DNA from: Vibrio taketomensis
Lineage (GTDB): Bacteria; Pseudomonadota; Gammaproteobacteria; Enterobacterales; Vibrionaceae
Length of the DNA: 64,000 bases
Direction of reading: 5' to 3'
Assembly (NCBI RefSeq): GCF_009938165.1
Contig: NZ_AP019649.1
Location: 1,116,001-1,180,000 of the forward strand
Numbering within the stretch: the first letter of the stretch is position 1; every line of letters starts with the position of its first letter. A model generated the notes under the pieces. That model had not been told where the DNA came from. It was given only the letters and a program-made list of their open reading frames with translations, and made no database searches. A program made the translations under genes and the position numbers. Below are positions 20,084-33,673 of this stretch, piece after piece.

Positions 20084-21388
20084 ATGAAATTTCCTGGTCA
20101 ACGTAAATCAAAGCACTACTTCCCAGTACATGCGCGTGATCCTCTTGTGAGCCAAGCGCAAACCAGCAAAAAAATGTCACGTACCCATATTATCGGTATT
20201 GACCAAACCCTAGTAGACATTGAAGCAAAAGTTGGCTCGGAGCTAATTGAAAAATACGGTTTGAGTAAAGGACACTCATTAGTTATTGATGATCAATCAG
20301 CAGAAGCGTTGTATAACGAGCTTAAAGAAAACTGTCTGATCACCAACGAATATGCAGGCGGTACCATCGGTAACACGCTACATAATTACTCTGTATTAGC
20401 GGATGATAGATCAACACTGCTAGGTGTCATGAGCCAAGATATTAAGATTGGCAGTTACGGTTACCGTTACCTATGTAACACATCAAGCCGTATGGATTTA
20501 AATTACCTACAAGGTGTTGACGGGGCAATTGGTCGTTGTTTCGCGTTAATTACTGAAGATGGTGAGCGTACGTTTGCTATCAGTGAAGGTCAGATGAACC
20601 AGCTTCATCCAGACAACATTCCAGAAAAAATCTTCAAGAATGCTTCTGCATTAGTGCTGACCGCTTATCTTGTGCGTTGTAAAGAGGGCGATCCAATGCC
20701 TGACGCAACAATGCGAGCGATTGAATACGCTAAGAAGCATGATGTGCCGGTGGTATTAACTTTGGGCACTAAGTTTGTTATTCAAGATGACCCTAAATTC
20801 TGGCAAGACTTCCTGCGTGATCATGTGAGCGTGGTAGCGATGAACGAAGACGAAGCTGAAGCGTTAACTGGTGAGCACGACCCTCTAGCAGCTTCCGATA
20901 AAGCACTTGAGTGGGTTGATTTGGTATTGTGTACTGCAGGCCCTGTAGGTCTATACATGGCTGGTTATACCGAAGATGAAGCGAAACGTGAAACATCACT
21001 ACCACTTCTTCCAGGTCAAATTGCAGAATTCAACCGTTACGAGTTTAGTCGCCCTGCAGTAAAAGACCTTTGTGATAATCCAATTAAGGTTTATTCACAT
21101 ATTTCACCATACATGGGTGGACCAGAAAAAATTAAAAATACCAATGGTGCGGGTGATGCGGCGTTATCAGCTTTATTGCATGATATGGCAGCAAATAAAT
21201 ACCATAAAGAAAACGTACCAAACTCAAGCAAACATGCATATGGTTTCTTAACGTATTCATCTTTCTCACAAGTATGTAAATACTCTAACCGCGCAAGTTA
21301 TGAAGTGCTAGTGCAACACTCACCACGTTTATCTCGTGGTTTGCCTGAGCGTGAAGATAGCCTTGAAGAAGCGTATTGGGAACGTTAA
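20084..21388 (+). CDS. gsk: Inosine-guanosine kinase
   Basis: PfkB-family kinase that phosphorylates inosine and guanosine for purine salvage. 434 residues starting MKFPGQRKSKHYFPVHARDP, the conserved N-terminus of proteobacterial Gsk. Substrate-side glycines are in YAGGTIGNTLHN; the C-terminal anion-hole/catalytic motif NTNGAGDAALSALLHD carries the base Asp. Monocistronic, with terminator; sits with purB in a purine-flavoured neighbourhood. Confidence 0.96.
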   Translation: MKFPGQRKSKHYFPVHARDPLVSQAQTSKKMSRTHIIGIDQTLVDIEAKVGSELIEKYGLSKGHSLVIDDQSAEALYNELKENCLITNEYAGGTIGNTLHNYSVLADDRSTLLGVMSQDIKIGSYGYRYLCNTSSRMDLNYLQGVDGAIGRCFALITEDGERTFAISEGQMNQLHPDNIPEKIFKNASALVLTAYLVRCKEGDPMPDATMRAIEYAKKHDVPVVLTLGTKFVIQDDPKFWQDFLRDHVSVVAMNEDEAEALTGEHDPLAASDKALEWVDLVLCTAGPVGLYMAGYTEDEAKRETSLPLLPGQIAEFNRYEFSRPAVKDLCDNPIKVYSHISPYMGGPEKIKNTNGAGDAALSALLHDMAANKYHKENVPNSSKHAYGFLTYSSFSQVCKYSNRASYEVLVQHSPRLSRGLPEREDSLEEAYWER

Positions 21389-21452
21389 TAAACGGAAAAT
21401 AAGTATTAGATAATGAATCAATTGTTGTCTAATACTTCAAATAACGACTAAT

Positions 21453-21483
21453 AAAAAAGCTCCCATATTTGGGAGCTTTTTTT
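21453..21483. terminator. Bidirectional terminator between gsk and hns
   Basis: Stem AAAAAAGCTCCCA / TGGGAGCTTTTTTT with a short loop, between convergent genes; runs of A and T on both sides allow termination in both directions. Confidence 0.93.
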
Positions 21484-21507
21484 GTATCAATCTATTCGAT
21501 TAACCTA

Positions 21508-21912
21508 TTAGATTAGGAAGTCATCTAGAGATTTACCAGCATCTAGTTCAGCTTGGATTGCTGAAGGAGTGCGGCCTTGACCTGTCCATGTTTTTTCTTC
21601 ACCGTTGTCTAGGTATTTGTATTTAGCAGGGCGAGGTGCGCGTTTAGATTTTGCTTTAGTCTTAGTTTCACCAGCAAGTGCGCTAATCAATGCATCAACG
21701 TCAATACCGTCTTTTGCGATTTGTTCTGCAATAGCAGCTAGCTTAGCTTCTTGCTCAGCAAGAGCAGCACGCTCTTCTTCTTCTGCTTCTTTGCGTTCAG
21801 TAACTACTAGAGTTAGTTTCTCTAGCGCTTCTTCTAATTGCTCAAGAGTAAGTTCACGAGAAAACGCACGAAGGCTACGAATGTTCAAAAGAGTTTTTGT
21901 TAATTCCGACAT
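21508..21912 (-). CDS. hns: Nucleoid-associated protein H-NS (VicH)
   Basis: Global silencer of AT-rich and horizontally acquired genes. 134 residues: an N-terminal dimerisation region that becomes a long coiled coil (about residues 20-65, rich in E, A and K), a basic linker (KTKAKSKRAPRPAK) and the C-terminal DNA-binding domain with the AT-hook-like loop TWTGQGRTPSAIQ. The sequence is typical of Vibrio H-NS. Its upstream region is very AT-rich, consistent with autoregulation. Confidence 0.96.
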   Translation of the reverse strand: MSELTKTLLNIRSLRAFSRELTLEQLEEALEKLTLVVTERKEAEEEERAALAEQEAKLAAIAEQIAKDGIDVDALISALAGETKTKAKSKRAPRPAKYKYLDNGEEKTWTGQGRTPSAIQAELDAGKSLDDFLI

Positions 21913-22641
21913 AGGATCTCACCAATATATTGTAAGCAAAGCTAATATTAATATCGTATTTCAAATAATACAATTTAATTGTATTCAATAAAGTATTTAA
22001 ATTGAAGTTAATTCGCAGTGTATGAAACTTTAAAGCTCATATCACACACTTCTACGCAGTAAATGAATAAATAGCCACATACCTTATTTGGTATAAGTAT
22101 AGTGTGAAGTTTCATAGTCGCCAGTAAAAGTTAAACTCAAATTGTTTGTGTAACCAGCAATGATCATTACTCAAAACTAATTATGGAAAATACTCGGGAA
22201 CTTAATTGAAAGTTATTGCCACAATCCGTTATGGCTTCATCCTTTATTGGTTTAATTGCTCGTTGTCTAGAATGCTCTAGTAATCTTATTGCAATCGGGT
22301 TACTAGGAATAACTTGTTTAAGGGTGAAGTAATGAATTAAGTCTTTAGTGGCTCTAAATTCGAAGTCGTTGCTAAAGTCCTCCCTCCTTTAAGTGGATTG
22401 TCATTGCATCTTTTTTTACAGCTAACCATTTGGAAATAGATAACTATTCCACTGAATTTGCATCGGACTACTGACCATTTATCAATGAGTAAAGTGAAGT
22501 GGCAAAGCGCCAATCTTGCGTCGAAAATTTTTAGAAAGATATGTTGTAAATGAGTTTATTATAAGTACAATGACAAATACCTGATGCACTACATTGGTTA
22601 GCAATGTGTTAAATTTTATTTTTCACAGGTTAATCTATAGT
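21913..22641. other. Long AT-rich intergenic region between hns and the lysine riboswitch
   Basis: About 730 bases without a convincing open frame. It must contain the hns promoter (left) and the promoter of the riboswitch transcript (right). Visible structures: a 10-bp inverted repeat TATGAAACTT (22021-22030) / AAGTTTCATA (22107-22116), and a hairpin CTAGTAATC...GGTTACTAG (about 22275-22306). No recognisable sRNA family, tRNA or transposon remnant. Confidence 0.5.
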
Positions 22642-22823
22642 CAGTGCGGTAGAGGTGCGGAATTAAATAGTAGCGTTTGTTGGGGTGATGCCAATGAATA
22701 AGCGTGAAAGGTCTTATCCGCCGAAGTAAGTTGGCACATCAAAGCCGCTTGCTGGGGTTGTACTCGAATAGGGACAACACTGCCATAGTCTATTATGTTG
22801 TATAACTATGGAGCGCTACTGTA
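22642..22823 (+). promoter_or_regulatory. Lysine riboswitch (L box)
   Basis: The conserved core elements appear in order: TAGAGGTGCG (22650-22659), AGTAGCG, GGGTGATGCC, GTGAAAGG, TATCCGCCGAAG (22715-22726), a variable helix, then CTGCCATAG and CTATGGAGCGCTACTG (22806-22821). The closing helix P1 pairs CAGTGCG (22642-22648) with CGCTACTG. This pattern is that of the lysine-sensing aptamer of lysC and lysine-transporter leaders. It lies about 110 bases upstream of the NhaC-family gene and would turn it off when lysine is abundant. Confidence 0.93.
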
Positions 22824-22828
22824 GGGTT

Positions 22829-22849
22829 GGGTGAAGTTTTCGCTTCCCC
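22829..22849 (+). terminator. Hairpin of the riboswitch expression platform
   Basis: GGGTGAAG / CTTCCCC with a six-base loop directly follows the aptamer. It lacks a clean T tract, so it may be part of a translational or Rho-linked switch rather than a strong intrinsic terminator. A second imperfect hairpin (ACACAAAT / ATTTATGTGT) follows at about 22869-22892. Confidence 0.5.
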
Positions 22850-22932
22850 GTCGCTATGTTCAACATACACACAAATTATCATTTATGTGTCTGCAGTAGA
22901 TCTCTAACCAATTATTACTGGTTTCGAAGATC

Positions 22933-24531
22933 ATGAATTTAATCGATTTTGCATCATCTCCTATTTCACTGCTGCCTCCGGTAGTAGCCCTGACGCTAGC
23001 AATTGTTACGCGTCGTGTTCTGTTATCGCTTGGTACGGGTATTGTACTTGGCGCTTTCTTACTTGCTGATGCGTCATTTGGCGGTGCTTTCAGTTATATT
23101 GAAAATATCGTTGTGGGCGTATTTGTCCAAGATGGCGGCATTAATGCAGGTAAAATGAGTATTGTTGCTTTCCTATTGCTACTTGGCATGATGACTGCGC
23201 TCTTAACACTGTCTGGTGGTACGCGAGCATTTGCTGACTGGGCACAATCTCGTATTAAGAGTAAGCGTGGCGCTAAGCTACTTGCAGCATTCCTAGGTAT
23301 TTTCATTTTTATTGACGACTATTTTAATAGCCTAGCGGTTGGTGCCATTTCTCGCCCTGTAACAGATCGTTTTTATATCTCTCGTGCCAAGCTTGCGTAT
23401 ATCTTGGACTCAACGGCAGCACCGATGTGTGTGGTCATGCCAGCATCAAGCTGGGGTGCATACATTATGACGATTGTCAGCGGCATTCTGGTAACACACG
23501 GTATTACTGAATATTCCGCACTTGGTGCGTTTATGCGTGTTGTACCGATGAACTTCTACGCAATTTTTGCCTTGTTGATGGTGTTTGCCGTGTCATGGTT
23601 TGGCCTGACGGTTGGTAAGATGCGTGACCATGAAATCGCTGCTTCGCAAGGTCGTGGTTTTGACGAAGATGCGGCTGATGAACGTGAGCAAGCACGCGAG
23701 CTTGACGAAGAACTCGACATCCAAGAAAGCACTCGTGGCCGTGTAATGGATTTGATCCTGCCAATCGTAATGTTGATTATTGCTACGTGTGCATCCATGT
23801 TGTTTACGGGCGCTCAAGCACTCGAAGCTGCAGGCAAAGCATATTCATTACTTGGTGCATTTGAGAACACTAACGTCGGTACGTCTCTTGTTTACGGTGG
23901 CCTTGCGGGACTAGCTGTTGCACTTGCGACAGTACTAAGACAGCGTCTAGCGGCAGCAGAAATCGGTGTTACGCTTTGGATCGGTGCGAAATCAATGTTT
24001 GGCGCTATCCTTATCTTGGTATTTGCTTGGTGTATCGGTACGGTAATTGGCGATATGAATACCGGTAGTTACCTATCGAGCCTTGTTCAAGGTAATATCG
24101 ACCCTAAATGGTTGCCAGTAATCTTATTCATGCTTTCTGGTGTGATGGCATTTGCTACCGGCAGTTCATGGGGCACGTTCGGTATCATGTTACCAATCGC
24201 AGGTGACCTAGCAGGTAATACTGATATTGCGCTTATGCTACCAATGCTAAGCGCAGTTTTAGCTGGTGCTGTGTTCGGTGATCACTGTTCACCAATCTCT
24301 GACACGACGATTTTGTCTTCGACAGGTGCGCGTTGTAACCATATTGACCACGTACAGACTCAGTTGCCATATGCATTGGCAGTGGCATTGGTCTCTATCG
24401 TTGGCTTCATTGTACTGGGTATGACCGATTCATTGGCAGTGTCATTCGCAGCAGCAAGTCTTGCTTTCATTGCGGTGTGTTTTGCGATGAAGCATATGTC
24501 TACCAGTCGTATTGTTAGCAGTATTGACTAA
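22933..24531 (+). CDS. NhaC-family transporter, predicted lysine transporter (LysW-like)
   Basis: A 532-residue, roughly 12-helix membrane protein of the NhaC Na+/H+ antiporter superfamily. Family landmarks are FIFIDDYFNSLAVG, MPASSWGAYIMTIVSG, FATGSSWGTFGIMLPIAGD and GDHCSPISDTTILSSTGARCNHIDHVQTQLPYA. A charged loop (about residues 235-270) separates the two halves. The lysine riboswitch in its leader indicates that lysine, not pH or sodium, controls it. Rodionov and colleagues proposed such riboswitch-controlled NhaC-type genes (LysW) as lysine transporters. Direct annotation by homology would say Na+/H+ antiporter. Confidence 0.88.
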   Translation: MNLIDFASSPISLLPPVVALTLAIVTRRVLLSLGTGIVLGAFLLADASFGGAFSYIENIVVGVFVQDGGINAGKMSIVAFLLLLGMMTALLTLSGGTRAFADWAQSRIKSKRGAKLLAAFLGIFIFIDDYFNSLAVGAISRPVTDRFYISRAKLAYILDSTAAPMCVVMPASSWGAYIMTIVSGILVTHGITEYSALGAFMRVVPMNFYAIFALLMVFAVSWFGLTVGKMRDHEIAASQGRGFDEDAADEREQARELDEELDIQESTRGRVMDLILPIVMLIIATCASMLFTGAQALEAAGKAYSLLGAFENTNVGTSLVYGGLAGLAVALATVLRQRLAAAEIGVTLWIGAKSMFGAILILVFAWCIGTVIGDMNTGSYLSSLVQGNIDPKWLPVILFMLSGVMAFATGSSWGTFGIMLPIAGDLAGNTDIALMLPMLSAVLAGAVFGDHCSPISDTTILSSTGARCNHIDHVQTQLPYALAVALVSIVGFIVLGMTDSLAVSFAAASLAFIAVCFAMKHMSTSRIVSSID

Positions 24532-24548
24532 CGAACCATTGATTTGTG

Positions 24549-24575
24549 AAAAGGAAGCTTCGGCTTCCTTTTTTT
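24549..24575 (+). terminator. Terminator of the NhaC-family gene
   Basis: Stem AAGGAAGC / GCTTCCTT with a TTCG tetraloop, followed by five further T residues. Confidence 0.93.
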
Positions 24576-24781
24576 ACACCTAAAGTTTATTGCGGATGTT
24601 TATCATCGTATATCACTGTATCTCAACGCTTTCTAAGTGATTGTTAAGGTTTAATAGTTGCTCGTAAAGTACGATATGTTGTTTATAAAATGAAAAGAAA
24701 AAACTTAAATTAATGGTTGAAAAAGTTAATAGCTTGGTTAGTGTGGTTAGCATCTAAGCAAGAGAATAAGAATTCATCAGT

Positions 24782-24826
24782 ATGCGTAAATCAGTAATGA
24801 ACATTCATCACCATCATCACCCATAG
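24782..24826 (+). CDS. hisL: his operon leader peptide
   Basis: A 14-residue reading frame, MRKSVMNIHHHHHP, with five consecutive histidine codons, 164 bases upstream of hisG. Too short for ordinary gene callers. Ribosome stalling at the His codons when charged tRNA-His is scarce would prevent formation of the downstream terminator. Its place and composition match hisL of enteric bacteria. Confidence 0.95.
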   Translation: MRKSVMNIHHHHHP

Positions 24827-24852
24827 TTGTCTTTCGGGAGATGTACGCATAC

Positions 24853-24936
24853 CCGGGAGATAGGATACTCCCGGAGGCTTAAGTCAAAGATTTTAAGAAT
24901 TAACCCTCGGGAGACACGTTTCTTCCGAGGGTTTTT
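24853..24936 (+). terminator. his attenuator (competing hairpins and terminator)
   Basis: A hairpin CCGGGAG (24853-24859) / CTCCCGG (24868-24874) is followed by the terminator stem CCCTCGG (24904-24910) / CCGAGGG (24925-24931) with five T. The repeated CGGGAG/CTCCCGG segments, including one next to the leader peptide (about 24835-24840), permit alternative pairings, as expected for transcription attenuation by histidine supply. Confidence 0.88.
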
Positions 24937-24989
24937 CACTTTTCGCGCTTTATAAATTACTCAAATTAAATTTGCACAGGGACAACGCA

Positions 24990-25886
24990 ATGCAAACAAA
25001 ACGCCTAAGAATCGCAATTCAAAAAAAAGGTCGCCTTAGTAAAGAGAGCCAATTACTCCTAAACAAATGCGGCGTGAAGTTCAACATTATGGGTGAGCGT
25101 TTGGTTGTTCACTCTCTCAATATGCCAATCGATCTGTTATTGGTGCGTGATGACGACATCCCTGGTTTAATCATGGACGGTGTGGTTGATCTTGGTTTCA
25201 TCGGTGAAAATGAATTAGAAGAAGTGCGCTTAGACCGAAAAGCTCTCGGCGAACCTTGTGAGTTTATCAAACTGCGCCGCATGGATTTTGGTGGCTGCCG
25301 CTTATCCATCGCCATTAACAAAGGTCAAGAGTACAACGGCCCTCAAGACCTAGCAGGTAAACGTATCGCGACTACTTATCCGCAATTGCTAAAAGCGTAT
25401 ATGGATGAACAGGGTGTGCCATTCTCTACATGTATGCTCACAGGTTCAGTGGAAGTAGCGCCACGAGCAGGACTTGCTGATGCGATTGCGGATTTAGTTT
25501 CAACAGGTGCCACGCTTGAAGCCAATGGCCTTAAAGAAGCGGAAGTGATTTTCCGTTCTAAAGCAACACTTATTCAACGTCTTGGTGAATTTGAGCCTGA
25601 AAAGCAACGCCTTATCGACAAGCTGTTGACCCGTATGCAGGGTGTTCAACAAGCCAAAGAATCTAAATACATCATGTTACATGCACCAGTTGATCGCCTA
25701 GAGCAGATCAAAGCGCTACTACCTGGTGCGGAAGATCCAACAGTACTGCCATTGTCAGCAGAAAAACAGAGAGTCGCAGTACATCTAGTAAGTAGTGAAA
25801 ACTTATTCTGGGAAACGATGGAGCAGCTAAAAGAGTTAGGTGCAAGTTCCATTCTCGTATTGCCAATTGAAAAAATGATGGAGTAA
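24990..25886 (+). CDS. hisG: ATP phosphoribosyltransferase HisG
   Basis: First committed enzyme of histidine synthesis (ATP + PRPP to PR-ATP), inhibited by histidine. 298 residues, the long form with a C-terminal regulatory domain. Start [17 protein letters not shown] at 24990; an in-frame ATG at 24972 would add six unusual residues. Family segments include [11 protein letters not shown] and the PRPP-binding stretch [19 protein letters not shown]. First structural gene of hisGDCBHAFIE. Confidence 0.97.
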   Translation: MQTKRLRIAIQKKGRLSKESQLLLNKCGVKFNIMGERLVVHSLNMPIDLLLVRDDDIPGLIMDGVVDLGFIGENELEEVRLDRKALGEPCEFIKLRRMDFGGCRLSIAINKGQEYNGPQDLAGKRIATTYPQLLKAYMDEQGVPFSTCMLTGSVEVAPRAGLADAIADLVSTGATLEANGLKEAEVIFRSKATLIQRLGEFEPEKQRLIDKLLTRMQGVQQAKESKYIMLHAPVDRLEQIKALLPGAEDPTVLPLSAEKQRVAVHLVSSENLFWETMEQLKELGASSILVLPIEKMME

Positions 25887-25892
25887 TTAGCC

Positions 25893-28234
<2,342 letters not shown>

Positions 28235-28314
28235 CCGTCATACCAATAACCCAATATCAAAAAGTTAGCGCGCTCTGGCATCAGCGAGAGCGCAAAAATG
28301 AAAAGGATGTTCTA

Positions 28315-29388
28315 GTGAGCAAGCAGCAAAAAATACTTTTTATTGACCGAGATGGCACCTTAATTGTTGAGCCGCCGGTTGATTTTCAAGTTGATCGTTT
28401 GGATAAACTGAAATTAGAGCCATTTGTTATTCCAAGTTTGTTAGCCCTACAAGATGCGGGCTATCGCTTAGTGATGGTGACAAACCAAGATGGGTTGGGA
28501 ACGGACAGTTATCCGCAAGCAGATTTTGATGCGCCGCATAACATGATGATGGATATCTTTACTTCACAAGGGGTGAAGTTTGATGATGTCTTAATTTGTC
28601 CGCACTTTGCCGAACAAGAATGTAGCTGTCGTAAGCCTAAATTAGGTTTGGTCAAAGAGTACCTACAAGCTGGCAAAGTGGATTTTCAGCATTCAGCAGT
28701 GATTGGTGATCGTATTACTGATTTACAGCTGGCGGAAAATATGGCGATTCGAGGTATTCAATACCACCCACAAACCATGGGTTGGCTGCAGATCTTAAAA
28801 GACTTAACCGTTCATGCTCGAGTGGCCGAAGTGGTTCGTACCACCAAAGAAACGGACATCAGAGTGCGTGTAAATTTGGATGAGCAAGGCGGCAACCAAA
28901 TCTCTACTGGGCTAGGTTTCTTTGACCACATGCTCGATCAAATTGCGACTCACGGTGGTTTTCAGATGATTTGCCAAGTGGAAGGTGATTTGCACATCGA
29001 TGATCACCATACTATTGAAGATACTGCTCTTGCACTTGGTCAGGCATTAAAAGACGCGCTGGGTGATAAGCGTGGAATTGGTCGCTTTGGTTTTAGTTTG
29101 CCGATGGATGAGTGCTTGGCGCAATGTGCGTTGGATTTATCAGGTCGCCCTTATTTGAAATTCGAAGCGGAATTTAGTCGTGAGCAAGTGGGCGATTTGT
29201 CGACCGAAATGGTTGAACACTTCTTCCGTTCGCTGACGGATACCCTAGCGTGCACGCTGCACTTATCTTCAAGTGGTCATAATGACCACCACATCATTGA
29301 GAGTTTGTTTAAAGCCTTTGGTCGTACGTTACGTCAAGCGATTAAGGTGGAAGGCAATGAACTTCCAAGCAGTAAAGGCGTGCTGTAG
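28315..29388 (+). CDS. hisB: Bifunctional histidinol-phosphatase / imidazoleglycerol-phosphate dehydratase HisB
   Basis: Two domains catalyse steps 6 and 8 of the pathway. The N-terminal HAD phosphatase (residues about 1-165) has the nucleophile motif FIDRDGTLI and a zinc site [14 protein letters not shown]. The C-terminal dehydratase (about 170-357) has the paired manganese motifs [14 protein letters not shown] and [14 protein letters not shown]. The start is GTG at 28315, preceded by AAAAGGA. Full length. Confidence 0.97.
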   Translation: MSKQQKILFIDRDGTLIVEPPVDFQVDRLDKLKLEPFVIPSLLALQDAGYRLVMVTNQDGLGTDSYPQADFDAPHNMMMDIFTSQGVKFDDVLICPHFAEQECSCRKPKLGLVKEYLQAGKVDFQHSAVIGDRITDLQLAENMAIRGIQYHPQTMGWLQILKDLTVHARVAEVVRTTKETDIRVRVNLDEQGGNQISTGLGFFDHMLDQIATHGGFQMICQVEGDLHIDDHHTIEDTALALGQALKDALGDKRGIGRFGFSLPMDECLAQCALDLSGRPYLKFEAEFSREQVGDLSTEMVEHFFRSLTDTLACTLHLSSSGHNDHHIIESLFKAFGRTLRQAIKVEGNELPSSKGVL

Positions 29389-29396
29389 GAGGCATT

Positions 29397-30011
29397 ATGA
29401 AGCAACAGAAAGTGGTTATTATTGATACCGGTTGTGCCAATGTTTCTTCGGTTAAGTTTGCTATTGAGCGTTTGGGCTGCGACGTGGTGGTGTCAAAAGA
29501 TCCTCAAGTGGTGCTCGCCGCAGATAAACTGTTCTTACCTGGTGTGGGTACCGCCAGTGAAGCGATGAAAAACCTTGAAGAGCGCAATTTGATCGAATTA
29601 GTTCAACAAGTAGAAAAACCATTGCTTGGTATTTGCTTAGGTATGCAATTACTTGGCACCTTTTCCCAAGAAAAAGGGCAAAAAGCGGATGAGCAAGTTG
29701 AGTGCCTTGGCTTGTGTAATGGTGAAGTAAAACGGATGCAGACTGGTGATCTACCTTTGCCACACATGGGTTGGAATACGGTGAAATCTCGACCAGAGAA
29801 CCCTTTGTTTAAAGGGATTGAAGAGGGTGAGTATTTCTACTTCGTGCATAGTTTTGCCATGCCGATTGGTGATTACACCATTGCAGAGTGTGAATACGGT
29901 CAGCGTTTCAGTGCCGCGGTGCAAAGTGGTAATTACTACGGAGTGCAATTTCACCCAGAGCGTTCAAGTAGCGCTGGCTCAAAACTGATTGAAAACTTTT
30001 TGAACTTATAA
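29397..30011 (+). CDS. hisH: Imidazole glycerol phosphate synthase, glutaminase subunit HisH
   Basis: Class I glutamine amidotransferase that feeds ammonia to HisF. 204 residues; nucleophile Cys in [12 protein letters not shown] and catalytic His/Glu in [10 protein letters not shown]. Eight bases after hisB. Confidence 0.96.
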   Translation: MKQQKVVIIDTGCANVSSVKFAIERLGCDVVVSKDPQVVLAADKLFLPGVGTASEAMKNLEERNLIELVQQVEKPLLGICLGMQLLGTFSQEKGQKADEQVECLGLCNGEVKRMQTGDLPLPHMGWNTVKSRPENPLFKGIEEGEYFYFVHSFAMPIGDYTIAECEYGQRFSAAVQSGNYYGVQFHPERSSSAGSKLIENFLNL

Positions 30012-31527
<1,516 letters not shown>

Positions 31528-31528
<1 letters not shown>

Positions 31529-32163
31529 TGAGTTTTAATGTAAATGATTTGGCGGCGCTAAATCAGCGTATCGATTGGCAAAAGGTCGATGGTTTATTGC
31601 CAGTAATCGTGCAAGATTTTCAATCAAGCCAAGTATTAATGATGGGTTATATGAACCAAGAAGCCTTGGTTAAGACGAGTGAAACAGGTCATGTGACCTT
31701 TTTCTCTCGTTCCAAGCAGCGTTTATGGACCAAAGGGGAAACCTCAGGCAATGTGCTAAATTTGGTTAATGCCGCCCTTGATTGTGACAATGACACGCTA
31801 TTAGTAAAAGTGAATCCAGTTGGCCCTACTTGCCACACAGGGACCACAACTTGTTGGGATGCGGATAAGCAAGAAGAGACTCAATTGGTGTGGCTTCATC
31901 AGTTGGAGCAACTTTTGGCTGCGCGTAAGGATGCCGATCCGAATTCTTCCTACACTGCCAGTCTCTATGCCCGTGGCACCAAGCGTATTTCGCAAAAAGT
32001 CGGCGAAGAGGGCGTTGAAGTCGCGCTTGCGGCAACGTCGGGTGATAAGGCGGAATTAGTGTGCGAATCAGCAGATTTGATTTATCACTTATTGGTGCTG
32101 TTACAAGACCAAGGTTTGTCGTTAAACGATGTGATCAACAAACTGAAAGAACGCCATAAATAG
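31528..32163 (+). CDS. hisI: Bifunctional phosphoribosyl-AMP cyclohydrolase / PR-ATP pyrophosphatase HisIE
   Basis: Steps 2 and 3 of the pathway in one protein of 211 residues. The N-terminal cyclohydrolase (about 1-115) has [28 protein letters not shown], with its metal-binding Asp/Cys set; the C-terminal pyrophosphatase (about 120-211) has [13 protein letters not shown]. Last gene of the operon, before a terminator. Confidence 0.97.
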
Positions 32164-32178
32164 CCATTATTTAACTAT

Positions 32179-32203
32179 AAAGCCCAGCAATGCTGGGCTT
32201 TTT
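32179..32203 (+). terminator. Terminator of the his operon
   Basis: Stem AAAGCCCAGCA / TGCTGGGCTTTTT with a one-base loop plus stem end, 16 bases after the hisI stop. Confidence 0.92.
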
Positions 32204-32241
32204 AAATTGTGCGTTCTTATCATTCTCCGCTCTTGAGGTTT

Positions 32242-33447
32242 TCACACCTCAAACAAGAAATAGAACCCATAGCCGACAATGAGAGCCGGAATAGCAGAGT
32301 AAATGGTCGCGACCAACGCCGCTTTGGGTGCTAATGCAATCGCAGGGAAGAGAGCATCACCATCATTTGAAATTGAGTTCGCCAGCTGTGCAGAAAGTGG
32401 GGCTGCTCCCGAGATATAAAGGCTGGTAACGAGTATTTGTGGACCACAACCAGGCAACATACCAACCAATAACCCCATCAGTGGCATATAGGCCCCCCAA
32501 CCAGAGAATATCAGTGGCAAGTCAAGATGGCCGAAGTAGGCGACGAGCTCGAAAGCCATAAAGGCAACAATGACCCAAGCGGTGACGAAGTTGGTGTCTT
32601 GTGCGGCTTTTTGTAGTGGGTGCGAAGAGACACATTTTGCATCCTCTGAGACAGTCGATTCGTAATCTTTGATCTCTTTCGTCATTGCCCATAAAAGCAT
32701 ACTGACGATGATCAAAATGGTACCTGTCCATTCAATACTCATTTCAGGAAGGTGGAACAGTTGGTTGATATCAACTTGAAACGATCCTAATGCGGCGATG
32801 ATGGTTGCGGGTACAATCAACCACTGCCAAAACGCGCCTTGGAGGTTGATTGCTTTGCGCTCAAATGCATTGGCATTGTTAGAGTTACAACCTGCTATTG
32901 GTAACGCCTGCTGTAATTCAGGGCGCAAAAAGTCATCCTTATGAATAGCATTGACGAGCCATCCAGATAAACAACCAACGACAATTCCGACTCCGATAAC
33001 GAATACACCAATATCCGGTTTACTCGCGAGCAGTAAAAATGCGGCATCTCCCATGGTCGAGGTGAGCACTGCGACGATCGCACCAAAACCAACGCGGCCG
33101 CTAACAAATTGTGTTGTGACGATAATCGCGCCACCACAACCCGGTAACGCGCCTAAAAGCGCAGAAAAGAAGACTTGGTAATTGCGTGAGCGATGAAAGA
33201 GCGTTACCACTTTATTCTGTTTACTGATCAAACGGGATAAATAGTGGTAGATAGCTAAAGTGAATGCCACGTAACAAGAGACAGCCCAAAAAGCGTCAGA
33301 AAGCGTGTTGACCGTTACTTCTCTTGTCACTGGGCTTGCTATCAGAGCAATTAAGGTCACGGGTAGCAGTAGACGTTTATAAGCCAGATCAAACTGACTA
33401 AACGTAAACAGATTTGAAAACTTGGTCGATAGTGTAGAGTTCATATT
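32242..33447 (-). CDS. mneA: Predicted manganese exporter, MneA family (10-TM heavy-metal exporter)
   Basis: A 401-residue membrane protein with about ten helices in two related halves; each half carries an LPGCG motif followed by a TM segment (GALPGCGGAIIVTTQFVSG and GMLPGCGPQILVTSLYISG) and then an Asp-containing stretch (TMGDAAFLLL / NDGDALFPAI). This is the DUF2899/ArsP_2 family that includes the Vibrio manganese exporter MneA. The frame is open 20 codons upstream, but MNSTLSTKFSNLF at 33447 is the natural start. Fur/Mur-like boxes overlap its promoter, and the divergent neighbour is a manganese enzyme, which supports the metal. Substrate is inferred. Confidence 0.78.
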   Translation of the reverse strand, partial: NMNSTLSTKFSNLFTFSQFDLAYKRLLLPVTLIALIASPVTREVTVNTLSDAFWAVSCYVAFTLAIYHYLSRLISKQNKVVTLFHRSRNYQVFFSALLGALPGCGGAIIVTTQFVSGRVGFGAIVAVLTSTMGDAAFLLLASKPDIGVFVIGVGIVVGCLSGWLVNAIHKDDFLRPELQQALPIAGCNSNNANAFERKAINLQGAFWQWLIVPATIIAALGSFQVDINQLFHLPEMSIEWTGTILIIVSMLLWAMTKEIKDYESTVSEDAKCVSSHPLQKAAQDTNFVTAWVIVAFMAFELVAYFGHLDLPLIFSGWGAYMPLMGLLVGMLPGCGPQILVTSLYISGAAPLSAQLANSISNDGDALFPAIALAPKAALVATIYSAIPALIVGYGFYFLFEV

Positions 33448-33455
33448 GCCATCTC

Positions 33456-33502
33456 GATGATAACGATTCTCATTATTAATATATGCAATGAGAATTATTT
33501 GC
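33456..33502. promoter_or_regulatory. Fur/Mur-type operator upstream of mneA
   Basis: GATGATAACGATTCTCATTA (33456-33475) matches most of the Fur consensus GATAATGATnATCATTATC. A second, weaker copy AATGAGAATTATTTGC lies at 33487-33502. The first is directly in front of the mneA start. In some bacteria a Fur homologue (Mur) senses manganese at such sites. Confidence 0.7.
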
Positions 33503-33673
33503 AACAAAAATAATTATGATTATTTTCTTTACTAACCAATGGCTGAAACCGATGACAAATGACAAAAATCAGGTAAAGTATCGGCTTTCATAAGTAAGTA
33601 GCCAAACCTTGACGCTAAGTGTCTAACACCTGCTTTAAGTATGGCACGCAATAAGACTTAAATAGGAAGAGCA

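Noticed and set aside
24782..24826. Run of histidine codons resembling an engineered His tag or vector sequence
   Set aside because: It lies directly upstream of hisG with an attenuator hairpin set and is the his leader peptide.
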